Part shown: piece after piece, positions 55,310 through 64,000 of the stretch
Position numbering within the stretch: position 1 is the stretch's first letter
How the letters are laid out: each line of letters starts with the position of its first letter
NCBI RefSeq assembly: GCF_900184965.1
Contig: NZ_FXYA01000162.1
Location: 1 to 64,000, forward strand
From: Akkermansia muciniphila
GTDB taxonomy: Bacteria > Verrucomicrobiota > Verrucomicrobiia > Verrucomicrobiales > Akkermansiaceae
Length of the DNA: 64,000 nt
Reading direction: 5' to 3'
The notes under the pieces: model-generated
Seen by the model: only the letters and a program-made list of their open reading frames with translations
Databases searched by the model: none
Told to the model about the DNA's origin: nothing
Made by a program: the position numbers and the translations under genes

Positions 55310-56143
55310 TTAGTCGAATTGTTCCGCCAGACAGCTGAAATCCTCTTCCGCATGACCTTCCCGGCACAGCTTACCCATGATGGAGGAAACCAGGGAGGCA
55401 ACAGGAGGGTGGATTCCTTTTTCTGCGGCAAGTTCCTGAGCGTAAATACTATCTTTCCTCATGTTGTCCAGGGAGAAATGAGTGGAAAAGTCGCGCTTTG
55501 CCATCAGGGGCAGCTTCAATGCGGCCAGAGGGGAGGCGATGACGTTCCGGGAAATGGCCTGGCCCAGCATTTCCGGGGAAATGCCGTACGCCTGGGAGAT
55601 GGCCAGGGCTTCGCTCAAACTCTGCACCATGGTGGCGGAGACCATGTTGGTGACCAGTTTGACGACGGTGCCGGCTCCAATGCCTCCCAGATGCAGGATG
55701 TCCCGGGAACTGTGCTCCAGCACGGGGCGTATGCGGTCCAGAGTGGTGGAATCCGTTCCAACGTAGTAAACCAGTTCCCCTTTTTCTGCGGGCAAACGGG
55801 AGCCGGTGAACGGGCAATCCACATACGTGCAGCCGATGGAGGAACTCATCAGGGAGAGTTTTCCGACAGTCGCCAGGTCAATAGTCGAGTGGTTCAGAAT
55901 GATATGCTCCGGTGTCAGGGCCTCCCTCATTTGTTCAAACACTTCCAGACAGGCATTCCTGTCTTTCAGGTAGAGCTGAATAATTTTGGAAGCGCGGGCC
56001 GCATCCGCCGGGGTAGGAACCGCTTCTGGAAAATCCTCCCGCGGAGTTCTGTTCCAGACGGTGACCGTGTCGCCCATCCCGGCCATATGGCGTGCAATCC
56101 GTGAGCCAATGAGGCCCAGTCCTAAAATGGAAACGTGATGCAT
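55310..56143 (-). CDS. NAD(P)-dependent beta-hydroxyacid dehydrogenase family protein
   Basis: A 277-residue cytoplasmic oxidoreductase. The N-terminal Rossmann fold has G-L-G-L-I-G-S-R-I-A at residues 8-17 and W-N-R-T near 31. The substrate loop is D-C-P-F-T-G-S near 113 (compare D-A-P-V-S-G-G), and the catalytic Lys is in V-V-K-L-V-T-N near 165. This matches the 3-hydroxyisobutyrate/tartronate-semialdehyde dehydrogenase and imine-reductase superfamily, but the substrate cannot be assigned. It lies between two secreted-protein genes in the same direction, 33 bp after the TPR protein. Confidence 0.82.
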   Translation of the reverse strand: MHHVSILGLGLIGSRIARHMAGMGDTVTVWNRTPREDFPEAVPTPADAARASKIIQLYLKDRNACLEVFEQMREALTPEHIILNHSTIDLATVGKLSLMSSSIGCTYVDCPFTGSRLPAEKGELVYYVGTDSTTLDRIRPVLEHSSRDILHLGGIGAGTVVKLVTNMVSATMVQSLSEALAISQAYGISPEMLGQAISRNVIASPLAALKLPLMAKRDFSTHFSLDNMRKDSIYAQELAAEKGIHPPVASLVSSIMGKLCREGHAEEDFSCLAEQFD

Positions 56144-56176
56144 GGCTTTTATTCAGTGGGGAAAAGGATAATGACG

Positions 56177-58933
56177 TCAGGAACCGATTCGGAAACGGCT
56201 TTTCCTGCGCGGAGGTTCCTGTTTTTCCGGCTTGGGCGTTTCCGTTGCGGCAGTCGCGGCTTCTGCCGGAGGTTGTGCGGATGTAGCCGCGGGGGCGGTT
56301 TCCTTCATTTGGGAGGCCAGAGAGGCTTGCCCGGATTCCGGACGGTGGCTGACGACAACCTGTTTGGGACCGGCGGAAGGCTTTTCCCGCGCATTCGGAT
56401 CCTCCGCCACATGAGCAGGCACTTCATTGGCTTCGTGGGGAATGACAGACGGATCGCTTATTGCCGCGGCCAGCCGGGTTTCTCCCTCTTTTGCGGCGGA
56501 TGAGGGATTCTGGTTCGGAGCCTGCTTTTTGCGGGGCAGGGTGGTGGTTCCGGTAATGGCAAGTTCCAGGTCGGAATCCGGCAGGCCTCCGCTGCGGATG
56601 GCTGCGTCATAGCTCTTGCGGGCCTGCGCCGTGCGGCCCAGCCGGGAATAGGTCCAGGCCAAGTTGAAATGCGCGTCCGGTGATTCCGGTTGGATTTTCA
56701 GGGCGTTTTCAAAGTGGATAACCGCTTTTTCATAGTTTCCGGCGCTGGTTTCCAGGTTGCCCAGGTAAAGCAGGGCAAGGGCGTTGGCCGGATCCAGCCT
56801 GACCGTTTCCGTCAGGGAGGCGATGGCGCGCTGGTCTTCCCCGGCGCGGTATTGGGCCACCCCCATCATGAACCATGCAGGGGAGGATGATGCGTCCAGT
56901 TCCGTGGCTTTTTTTAGAAATTTGATCGCTTCCTCCGCCTTGTTGCGCTGAAGCAGAATAGTCCCCAGATTGACCAGGGCCGGAACGTGGGCCGGCTGGA
57001 AGTCCAGCAACGTCCGGTACAGCTGTTCTGCGGCGGCATAGCGTTTTTTGGCGAAGGCTTCTGCGGCGCCTTGTCCCAGGGCTTCCGCCTCCAGCTTCCG
57101 GCGCACTGTGGCTTCCATGCTCCGGTTCAGCGCCTTTTCCTGGTCCGGAGTAATGGCCCCGGCGGAGATGGCGGCCAGGCGGGCCTGTTCGGCGGAACGT
57201 CTTTTCAGTTCTTCCATCTGCCGGGTGAGTTCTTCCACCTGAATGTTTTTCTGTTCCAGGGCCTTCTGGGCCCGCGCCAGGGCTTCCGCCTGTTTTTTGT
57301 CGTTTTTGGCGGATTTGTCCGCTTTGGTTTTCATCTGGCTGCGCGCCAGTTCCAAATCCCGGGCAAGCTGGGCGGCCTTGCCGCGTTCCGCAGAGAGGGC
57401 TTGAGCCAGCTTATTGATTTTTTCCTTTTGCTGAGCCGTCAGGGGAACATTGATATTGTTATCCTTGGCAATGGCATTGACAATTTGTTTTTCCGCGGGG
57501 GTGAGCCTGATGGCTTCTTCATTATCCATCAGGGAGGCTATTTCCGCTGTATCCGGGTTTTCCTGATGCAGCCGCTTATAGGTGCTGATGAGCAGGGAGC
57601 GGCTCTGGTCCTGCACGGAAAGGATGCGGAGCTGCTTGGCGATGGTGGAGCGCAGCAGCTGGTTTTCTTCCAGAAGAAGCGGGCTTTTTTCCGGATTGGC
57701 CTCCAGCTTGGACAGTTCCACATCCGCATTAATGAGCTTGGTATTCAGCTCTGTAATGCGTTTGCGGTAGCCGATGTTTTCATCCCGGATGGCAATCAGT
57801 TTCTGTTTCAGGTCTGCGGATTCCCCCCGCGCCTCTTCCAACGCTTTCAGATTGGCTTTCCGCTGTTCTTCGGAATCGGACTTGGCCGTTTCCAGAGCGG
57901 CGATTTTGTCCTGGGCATCCTTGAGCTGGGCCGCCAGCGTCAGGTTGCGGTCCAACAGGTTTTTTGTTTTGTCCGGACTGTTGAGCTCCACCAGGGCCGC
58001 CAACTGGTCGCGGTCTTTCTGGAGGGCGTTTTTCTCATCCGTCACTTTGTCCAGTTTGTCCTTGTACTCCTTGAGCTGCAGCTGAAGATCGGCGACCTGC
58101 TCCAGGTAACGGGCCTTGTCCTGGCTGAGGGAAGTGACATGTTGTTCCAGTTCCTCCACTCTCCTGGTGAGGGTCTGGATGAGCTTGTTGCTGGTCTTTC
58201 TCTCATCCTCCATCTGCTTTTTGACCTTGAGCAATTCATCCCGGTAAACGGATTCTCCGGCGGATGCCACGGCCAGTTTCGCCAGAACCTCCTCCTGCTC
58301 CCGGCGGGTACGCTTGAGAGCCTGGATCAGGGCCTTGTTCTCCATGGTGGTTTTATCCAGCAGTCTTCGAATGCGTTCGTAATTGCTTTCCACCACTTCC
58401 GGAGCCGCCCCGGGAGAAACGGAGGGGGACGGGATGGTATTGACTAGGGATTCTCCGGGCCGGGTAGGGAATTCCACGCCCTTGTAGCCGGGAGGAAGGG
58501 CTATGTTGGGTTTGGGCCTGGGGCGCTTCGGCACGGAGGCAGGGCGTTCCAGCTCCAGGCCGGAGCTGGATGAAGAGGCGGCGGCCTGCTGCTGGGCCAG
58601 CTTCTGCCACTGGTCCAGATTTTCCCTGTTGAGCTGGCGGCGCGTTTGCAGCAGTTTGGGCCGCCATTGGGGATAAGATTTGGCCAGGCGTCCGAACTTG
58701 TCTTCCGCTTGCTGCGTCAGGCGGATGGCTCCTATATAATCCCGTTTTTCCACCAGCCCCGCGGCTTGGGTCACCAGCTTCAACGCCTCCAGATACATAT
58801 CCGTTGGGTCCTGCCTCGCTCCGGCGGTGACGGGCATGGGGCCGGGCATATACACCCCCTGGGCCAGAAGAGGCATGGAGACGCTGGTCAGGGACAAAGC
58901 AAGGGTAATGCCAAGGGGGAGAGGTGTCATCAT
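56177..58933 (-). CDS. Large exported coiled-coil and TPR protein
   Basis: A 918-residue protein with a signal peptide ending near L-L-A-Q-G (about residue 25). Residues about 190-600 are a long heptad-rich coiled coil (repeated L-x-x-x-L/E-x-K patterns). Four TPR motifs follow at about 655-790, for example A-E-Q-L-Y-R-T-L-L-D-F-Q-P and A-I-K-F-L-K-K-A-T-E-L-D. The C-terminal ~120 residues are Ala/Pro/Glu-rich, ending in basic R-R-K-S-R-F. It is probably an envelope scaffold or organiser; no enzymatic domain is seen. It is divergent from pepT. Confidence 0.78.
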   Translation of the reverse strand: MMTPLPLGITLALSLTSVSMPLLAQGVYMPGPMPVTAGARQDPTDMYLEALKLVTQAAGLVEKRDYIGAIRLTQQAEDKFGRLAKSYPQWRPKLLQTRRQLNRENLDQWQKLAQQQAAASSSSSGLELERPASVPKRPRPKPNIALPPGYKGVEFPTRPGESLVNTIPSPSVSPGAAPEVVESNYERIRRLLDKTTMENKALIQALKRTRREQEEVLAKLAVASAGESVYRDELLKVKKQMEDERKTSNKLIQTLTRRVEELEQHVTSLSQDKARYLEQVADLQLQLKEYKDKLDKVTDEKNALQKDRDQLAALVELNSPDKTKNLLDRNLTLAAQLKDAQDKIAALETAKSDSEEQRKANLKALEEARGESADLKQKLIAIRDENIGYRKRITELNTKLINADVELSKLEANPEKSPLLLEENQLLRSTIAKQLRILSVQDQSRSLLISTYKRLHQENPDTAEIASLMDNEEAIRLTPAEKQIVNAIAKDNNINVPLTAQQKEKINKLAQALSAERGKAAQLARDLELARSQMKTKADKSAKNDKKQAEALARAQKALEQKNIQVEELTRQMEELKRRSAEQARLAAISAGAITPDQEKALNRSMEATVRRKLEAEALGQGAAEAFAKKRYAAAEQLYRTLLDFQPAHVPALVNLGTILLQRNKAEEAIKFLKKATELDASSSPAWFMMGVAQYRAGEDQRAIASLTETVRLDPANALALLYLGNLETSAGNYEKAVIHFENALKIQPESPDAHFNLAWTYSRLGRTAQARKSYDAAIRSGGLPDSDLELAITGTTTLPRKKQAPNQNPSSAAKEGETRLAAAISDPSVIPHEANEVPAHVAEDPNAREKPSAGPKQVVVSHRPESGQASLASQMKETAPAATSAQPPAEAATAATETPKPEKQEPPRRKSRFRIGS

Positions 58934-59049
58934 GGGGAGAGGCTTTGTTTACATACGGCACACCGTCCTGAATCGCAAGAATAAACCGTGTCTTGTGCTT
59001 GTGTTCGCGGGGGCGGGTGCTAGACTCTTGCCAATCCTTGATTTTTCCC

Positions 59050-60303
59050 ATGAACATCTCCGTTTTAGACCGTTTTTTGAAGTATGTCTCCGTGGGTTCC
59101 CAGTCGGACGCGGATTCCTCCACCGTGCCGTCCACCCCCGGCCAGACGGAGCTGGCCCGTCTGTTGGCCGGGGAGCTGAAGGACATGGGAGCGCAGGAGG
59201 AACTGGATGAGGATTCCGGCATTGTTTACGCCTCCATTCCTTCCAACGTGGAAGGGAATGTTCCCGTCATCGGCTGGGTGGCCCATGTGGATACGGCTCC
59301 GGGAGTCTCCGGCAGCGGCGTAAACCCCCGCATCATACGCTCGTACGACGGCGGGGACATCCAGCTCAACCCGGAGCAGGGAATAGTGCTTTCCCCCGCC
59401 GTTTTTCCCGAGCTGGCGGATTATTTGGGTCAGGACCTGGTCGTGACGGACGGAACTACCCTGCTTGGCGCGGACGACAAGGCCGGTGTGGCGGAAATCA
59501 TGGATATGGCCGCCTCCTTCCTGCTGAACCCTGAACGGCCTCACGGCGAGATACGGATTGCCTTCACGCCGGATGAGGAAATAGGGCGCGGGACGGATGC
59601 CTTTGACGTGGCGCGGTTTGGCGCGGATTTCGCCTATACCGTGGACGGAGGCGCCCTGGGGGAAATTGAATACGAAAATTTCAATGCGGCTTCCGCGGTG
59701 GTGACGGTGCAGGGCTCTTCCATTCATCCCGGAAGCGCCAAGGGCAGGATGTTGAATGCCTGCCTGGTTCTCATGGAATTCCAGGGCATGCTGCCCGCGT
59801 TCCAGAATCCCGCTTTCACGGAAGGATACGAGGGCTTTTATCATCTGGATTCTCTCCGGGGAGACGTGGAACAGGCGGTTGCGGAGTACCTCGTCAGGGA
59901 TCATGACAGGGCGGCGTTTGAGCGCAAGAAGGGGTTCATGCAGGAATGCGCGGCCCTGCTGAACCGTAAATACGGAGAGGGGACAATAAAGGTGGAAATT
60001 ACGGATTCCTATTACAACATGAAGGAGAAGATACTCCCGCACATGCACCTGGTGGAACATGCCCGCAGGGCCATGGAAGCCGTGGGAGTGAGGCCGGAAA
60101 TCATCCCTGTGCGCGGTGGCACGGACGGAGCACGCCTCTCTTTCATGGGGCTGCCGTGTCCCAACCTGTGCGCCGGAGGCCACAACTTCCATGGAAAGTA
60201 TGAATACGTCCCTGTCCGTTCTCTGGAAAAAATTTCCGCCATCCTTCAGGAAATCGTTTCCGGTTATGCCCGGTACGGCCTGGAGCCGCCGCCGGGGGAG
60301 TGA
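59050..60303 (+). CDS. pepT: Peptidase T (tripeptide aminopeptidase)
   Basis: A 417-residue M20-family zinc aminopeptidase that removes N-terminal residues from tripeptides. The ATG at 59050 (MNISVLDRFLKYVSVGSQSD) matches the family N-terminus. Metal-site motifs are W-V-A-H-V-D-T-A near residue 76, L-L-G-A-D-D-K-A-G near 138, T-P-D-E-E-I-G-R-G near 172, and T-V-D-G-G near 198; R-G-G-T-D-G and G-G-H-N-F-H-G near 355-380 complete the site. Length is normal. It is divergent from the coiled-coil protein and followed by a 244-bp gap before purB. Confidence 0.93.
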   Translation: MNISVLDRFLKYVSVGSQSDADSSTVPSTPGQTELARLLAGELKDMGAQEELDEDSGIVYASIPSNVEGNVPVIGWVAHVDTAPGVSGSGVNPRIIRSYDGGDIQLNPEQGIVLSPAVFPELADYLGQDLVVTDGTTLLGADDKAGVAEIMDMAASFLLNPERPHGEIRIAFTPDEEIGRGTDAFDVARFGADFAYTVDGGALGEIEYENFNAASAVVTVQGSSIHPGSAKGRMLNACLVLMEFQGMLPAFQNPAFTEGYEGFYHLDSLRGDVEQAVAEYLVRDHDRAAFERKKGFMQECAALLNRKYGEGTIKVEITDSYYNMKEKILPHMHLVEHARRAMEAVGVRPEIIPVRGGTDGARLSFMGLPCPNLCAGGHNFHGKYEYVPVRSLEKISAILQEIVSGYARYGLEPPPGE

Positions 60304-60547
60304 GGGAACATGGCGATAAGCGGAAATGTTGCGATTCCGGCATTCGGCAATAAAAATTTTTGCCTGTTCCTGAAACTTTTATTGGGAGGGAGGCGCAATA
60401 CTGAATCAAGTTCATAAAAGGAATGGCTTTGAATTCCCCGGCGCCCCTAATCCGTGAAGCTGTGGGAAAGTGCTTGCTTTTTTTCCTTCCGTCATGATCA
60501 TGGCGGCTTACCGTTGTTGATAACCCCCCGCATAGACATATTTTGAT

Positions 60548-61972
60548 ATGAGCGTGATTCCCAATGTCCTGGCTGAAAGGTACGCCTCCGCCGCCATGAA
60601 ATCCATCTGGTCCGCAGAGGGCCGCATCATTCTGGAACGCGAATTCTGGATTGCCGTGATGAAAGCCCAGAAGGATCTGGGGCTGGATATTCCGGACGGA
60701 GTCATTGAGGCCTATGAACGGGTGAAAGACCAGGTAAACCTTCCTTCCATTGACGCGCGTGAACGCGTGACGCGCCACGATGTGAAGGCGCGCATAGAAG
60801 AATTCTGCGAACTGGCCGGATGCGAGCATATCCACAAGGGCATGACCTCCCGGGACCTGACGGAAAATGTGGAACAGCTCCAGATCTGGAAATCCATGCA
60901 GATCATCCGGGACAAGGCCGTGGCCGTGTTGAACCGCATGAGCGCCCTGGCCGAACAATGGAAGCACGTGACCATTGCCGGACGCACGCACAATGTAGCC
61001 GCACAGACCACGACCATGGGCAAGCGCGTCGCCATGTTCGGGGAAGACATCGTGCACGGCCTGGGGACATGGATTTCCCTCATGGATCGTTACAGCGTAC
61101 GCGGGCTGAAGGGCGCCGTTGGAACCCAGCTTGACCAGCTTTCCCTCTTCGGACAGGATGCCGGCCGCGTGCTGGAATTGGAAAACCGCGTGTGCGCCCA
61201 CCTGGGCATTCCCGCCAAGTGGATGAATGTGGGGCAGGTATATCCGCGTTCTCTGGACTTTTCCGTAGTTTCCGGACTGGTGGAACTCACCTCCGGCTGC
61301 TCCTCCTTTGCCAAGACCCTGCGCCTGATGGCCGGCCATGAACTGGCCACGGAGGGGTTCGCCAAGGGACAGACTGGCTCCAGCGCCATGCCGCACAAGA
61401 TGAACGCCCGCTCCTGCGAGCGCGTCAACGGCTTCCATGTCATCTTGAAGGGTTTCCTGATGATGATTTCCGGGCTGGCCGGGGATCAGTGGAATGAGGG
61501 GGACGTTTCCTGCTCCGTGGTGCGCCGCGTAGTCATGCCTGATTCCTTTTACGCTGCGGATGGCCTATTTGAAACCTTCCTGACCGTTCTGAACCAGATG
61601 GGCGTGTATGAAGCCGTGGTGGCTGCGGAATTGCGCCGCTATCTTCCTTTCCTGATGACAACCACCATCCTGATGGAGGCCGTCAAGCGCGGCATTGGCC
61701 GGGAAACCGCCCATGAGGTGATCAAGGAACATGCCGTGGCCGTCTCCAATGACCTGCGGGCCGGAAAAATCACGGAAAACAATTTGCTGGACCGTCTGGC
61801 GGAAGACGGGCGCCTGGGAATAGACCGGGCGGATCTTCAGCGCATCTTTGATTCCAATTCCTCCGCTACGGGCATGGCTGACGCCCAGGTGGAAGCATTC
61901 CGCTCCATGGTGAAGGAAGTGACGGACAGATTCCCGGACGGAGCGGGTTATCAGCCCGGGGATATCCTGTAA
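60548..61972 (+). CDS. purB: Adenylosuccinate lyase
   Basis: A 474-residue enzyme of purine synthesis, cleaving SAICAR and adenylosuccinate with release of fumarate. The start is MSVIPNVLAERYAS. H-K-G-M-T-S-R-D-L-T-E-N near residue 97 and the superfamily signature G277-S-S-A-M-P-H-K-M-N, with the catalytic Ser, are present; the R-T-H-N-V-A-A-Q-T-T region near 144 carries the general acid/base His. It is monocistronic with a terminator at 62020. Confidence 0.95.
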   Translation: MSVIPNVLAERYASAAMKSIWSAEGRIILEREFWIAVMKAQKDLGLDIPDGVIEAYERVKDQVNLPSIDARERVTRHDVKARIEEFCELAGCEHIHKGMTSRDLTENVEQLQIWKSMQIIRDKAVAVLNRMSALAEQWKHVTIAGRTHNVAAQTTTMGKRVAMFGEDIVHGLGTWISLMDRYSVRGLKGAVGTQLDQLSLFGQDAGRVLELENRVCAHLGIPAKWMNVGQVYPRSLDFSVVSGLVELTSGCSSFAKTLRLMAGHELATEGFAKGQTGSSAMPHKMNARSCERVNGFHVILKGFLMMISGLAGDQWNEGDVSCSVVRRVVMPDSFYAADGLFETFLTVLNQMGVYEAVVAAELRRYLPFLMTTTILMEAVKRGIGRETAHEVIKEHAVAVSNDLRAGKITENNLLDRLAEDGRLGIDRADLQRIFDSNSSATGMADAQVEAFRSMVKEVTDRFPDGAGYQPGDIL

Positions 61973-62019
61973 AAAGAACCTCGGAAAGAAGCCGGAACTT
62001 CCGGCGCACGCGTTTTTTC

Positions 62020-62057
62020 CAGACGCCGCCCCTTCGGACGGCGTCTGTATTTTTTAT
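62020..62057 (+). terminator. Intrinsic terminator of purB
   Basis: A perfect 9-bp stem (CAGACGCCG, 62020-62028, with 62039-62047), loop containing TTCGG, then a T-rich tail. Confidence 0.9.
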
Positions 62058-62201
62058 GCCGGCTGCATACATGTTTTTTCAATTTCTTTACGTCAGGAGA
62101 GCTTGACGAATCAGAAGGATGCCAGTAAGCTTGGATTCAGTAAACGGGCGCGTACGTTGCATGCGCCTTTGCAAGCAACCCCCTGTTAAACAATTTTCAA
62201 T

Positions 62202-62657
62202 ATGGAAAACCAGCATCTCAGCCTTTTGGACCGTGTGTACACCGTTCTCAGAAAGAGAGGGGAAGAAACGGAATGGATCACTTCTGCTGATGACCACAAC
62301 ATTAAGACGGGCATCGCATTCGTTCCCTGTGATACGTTCACCCCGGTGAGCCTCCTGTACACCATGATTGAACGTCCGGAGACGCTGGTCATTGACGTGC
62401 TTTTTGCCGCCAAGGTCCCTGAAGCCCGCCGTGTGGAAGTCAGCATTATCCTCAGCGAACTGAATGCGGACCAGACTGCCGGTGCCTTTCAGCTGGACCC
62501 CAACAGCGGGTACGTTTATTACCGCCAGTCCTTCGTTCTGGAAGGCATGGACCTCTCGGAAGCCCAGTTTGCCCAGTTGATGAAGAATATTGAAACCGTG
62601 GCTGTGGAAACGGCGGAGGCCTATTCCCACATCATGGAGACGGAATATCCCAAATAA
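62202..62657 (+). CDS. YbjN-like small cytoplasmic protein
   Basis: A 151-residue protein beginning M-E-N-Q-H-L-S-L-L-D-R-V. It has no signal peptide or membrane segment. The alternating beta/alpha pattern, with V-E-V-S-I-I-L-S-E-L-N near 80, G-A-F-Q-L-D-P-N-S-G-Y-V-Y-Y near 94 and a C-terminal helix, resembles the YbjN/secretion-chaperone-like fold. The fold assignment is a guess from pattern. The 27-bp spacing to the downstream HlyD-type gene suggests co-transcription. Confidence 0.6.
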   Translation: MENQHLSLLDRVYTVLRKRGEETEWITSADDHNIKTGIAFVPCDTFTPVSLLYTMIERPETLVIDVLFAAKVPEARRVEVSIILSELNADQTAGAFQLDPNSGYVYYRQSFVLEGMDLSEAQFAQLMKNIETVAVETAEAYSHIMETEYPK

Positions 62658-62684
62658 CGGGACGCGTTTCCCCCGGAACTGTCG

Positions 62685-63797
62685 ATGAGCGAGGCCCCTC
62701 AAAAAAAGGGAACATTCTGGTCCATAGGCATCGGCCTGGGGATTGTGGCGCTTTTGACAGGCACGGCTATTGTAACGGATCCTTCCGTCTCATTTTCCTC
62801 TTCCGGGAACAGGGGGTGCGCGTCCGCAGGAACGGAGAAACCCCTCCGGCTGCAGACGAACACCCTTTCCATTTCCGCGCCCGGCATTGTAAGGGCCTCC
62901 TACCTGACGATGCTTTCTCCCAGCGTTTCCGGAAAGGTGGACAAAGTGCATCCCCTGTTTAACGTGGGGGAAATTGTCCTGAAGGGAACCCCCCTGATGG
63001 AATTGGAAAAATTTGAATACCGCGCCCGTCTTGCAAATGCCCAGGCGGAACTGGAACAGGCCCGTCTGGATGTTTCTACGGAGCAGGCGGAAGCCCTGAA
63101 AGCCATCAAAAAGACATACAGCTCCGTCTCCAAAAGCGGTGAGGAATCCGAACTGGTGCTCCGGGTGCCGCAGAGAAGAGCCGTAAACGCGAGGCTGAAC
63201 GCCGCGGAGGCGTATGTGGCGGAAGCGGAACAGGCCCTCCGGGATACGGTGCTGGAAGCTCCCTATACCTGCCAGGTGGTGGAATGCTCTGTGGGCGCCG
63301 GTGCCCGCGTAGTCGCCGGGCAGCCGGTGGGGAAAGTAATTCCTCTTCAGGAACGGATGATACGGATTCCCGTTCCTCTGGAAGAATTTTCCGCGTTGCC
63401 CAGGGATGAGCAGGGCAAAGTGAATACGGCTCTGACCGCCTCTTGCGTGCTGAATAATGGAAAACGGCTGCAATGGCTGGGCCGCGTTACGGCGGTGGAT
63501 GCGGCGCTGGATTCCGAAAGCAATTCCGCCGTGCTGATTGCCTCTCTGGAGCCGAATGCCTCCCATGTCTCCGAGTGGCAGGTGGCTCCCGTCAACATGG
63601 CCCTTCAAGTGGCCATCAACGTGCAGGTTCCCGTTTCCGCGTGGATTCCCGCTTCCGCCGTCAGGGACGGCAGCTCCATCCAGGTAAAAACGCCGTCAGG
63701 AATGCAGGAGCGCAAGGTGCATGTAGTGACGTTGAAAGACGGCAGCGCTCTGGTGACTGTGCCGGAATTCCAGGCTGGGGACGCTCTGATTCTTTAA
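62685..63797 (+). CDS. HlyD/RND-type periplasmic membrane fusion protein
   Basis: A 370-residue protein with an N-terminal membrane anchor (about 10-30, G-I-G-L-G-I-V-A-L-L-T). A lipoyl-like half-motif follows, S-P-S-V-S-G-K-V-D-K-V near 82, then G-E-I-V-L-K-G-T-P-L-M-E-L near 96. There is a short alpha-hairpin (about 112-185) and the second lipoyl half L-E-A-P-Y-T-C-Q-V-V near 190, then a beta-barrel region. This is the order of adaptor subunits of tripartite efflux or secretion systems. The inner-membrane partner would be expected downstream but lies outside the window. A Cys at about residue 45 is not in a lipobox. Confidence 0.82.
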   Translation: MSEAPQKKGTFWSIGIGLGIVALLTGTAIVTDPSVSFSSSGNRGCASAGTEKPLRLQTNTLSISAPGIVRASYLTMLSPSVSGKVDKVHPLFNVGEIVLKGTPLMELEKFEYRARLANAQAELEQARLDVSTEQAEALKAIKKTYSSVSKSGEESELVLRVPQRRAVNARLNAAEAYVAEAEQALRDTVLEAPYTCQVVECSVGAGARVVAGQPVGKVIPLQERMIRIPVPLEEFSALPRDEQGKVNTALTASCVLNNGKRLQWLGRVTAVDAALDSESNSAVLIASLEPNASHVSEWQVAPVNMALQVAINVQVPVSAWIPASAVRDGSSIQVKTPSGMQERKVHVVTLKDGSALVTVPEFQAGDALIL

Positions 63798-64000
63798 CTC
63801 ATTTTTTCAAAGGGATATCCTTTCCTACTCATTTTTCCTGCCGCTGGGGAATCTTTTTTCAAAAACTTTCCGTTGGCGGGACAGCACGTCCACAGACTGG
63901 GAACCGGTGCTGCTGGAAGAAAAAGTAAGGCATCGGGAAAGCTCGGGAATCCCGGTATGCGGGAGCATGGGAGCTTGCTGAAAGAATGTTTTTAATGAGC
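63798..64000. other. Window end without a supported gene
   Basis: About 200 bp after the HlyD-type gene. No clear start codon with coding context is visible before the window ends. Confidence 0.4.

Overview
The window looks like a chromosomal segment of a mucin-associated Verrucomicrobiota bacterium, most probably Akkermansia. The clues are a PEP-CTERM sorting signal, many large secreted proteins of unknown function, sialic-acid catabolism genes, and three corrinoid-dependent enzymes (MutAB, NrdJ, MetH). This is inferred from gene content, not from a marker gene. Most of the sequence is ordinary, densely coded chromosome with clear intrinsic terminators. The few promoters that can be read resemble sigma-70 promoters.

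Layout. 1-5.8 kb: minus-strand operon of a DUF4175-like membrane protein and three secreted proteins. 6-10.2 kb: mutA-mutB (methylmalonyl-CoA mutase) and terminator. 10.2-11.3 kb: AT-rich spacer with paired inverted repeats, then a PEP-CTERM protein. 11.3-18.3 kb: rRNA methyltransferase-like gene, Sel1-repeat protein, pgi and ppdK. 18.6-25 kb: minus-strand aroE-mutY-aat operon and nrdJ. 25-28.8 kb: promoter with a long leader before a secreted glycan-binding protein, a TIGR02206 membrane protein and a thioredoxin-fold lipoprotein. 28.8-37 kb: amino-acid block of hom-lysC, tRNA-Gln, a split ThrE-type exporter and metH. 37-39 kb: gene-poor AT-rich stretch with a broken PEP-CTERM gene and a second inverted-repeat pair. 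39-42.3 kb: PA14 protein, tRNA-Ala, pyrimidine-dimer glycosylase-like gene and a membrane/cytidylate-kinase fusion.

42.5-46.1 kb holds the most unusual object. A 3,121-bp element sits in ybaK (Cys-tRNA(Pro) deacylase-like). It has 17-bp terminal inverted repeats with one mismatch, a 4-bp duplication GCCG, shared subterminal repeats and palindromes at both ends, and a left-end array of five TTGAA motifs spaced exactly 10 bp apart. It contains only phage-type pieces: a 5'-truncated DNA methyltransferase, a fragment of a small head-region gene, and one open frame joining a phage capsid-like protein to a DnaB-type helicase. No transposase or integrase is visible. Removing the element and one GCCG restores an intact ybaK frame. 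It looks like a non-autonomous deletion derivative of a phage or transposable element.

46.4-64 kb: flavin-type oxidoreductase-like gene, a second TIGR02206 protein, an old yellow enzyme, a divergent pabA / pabB-pabC folate cluster, AGE-nanA for sialic acid, several secreted or redox proteins, pepT, purB, a YbjN-like protein and an HlyD-type membrane fusion protein.
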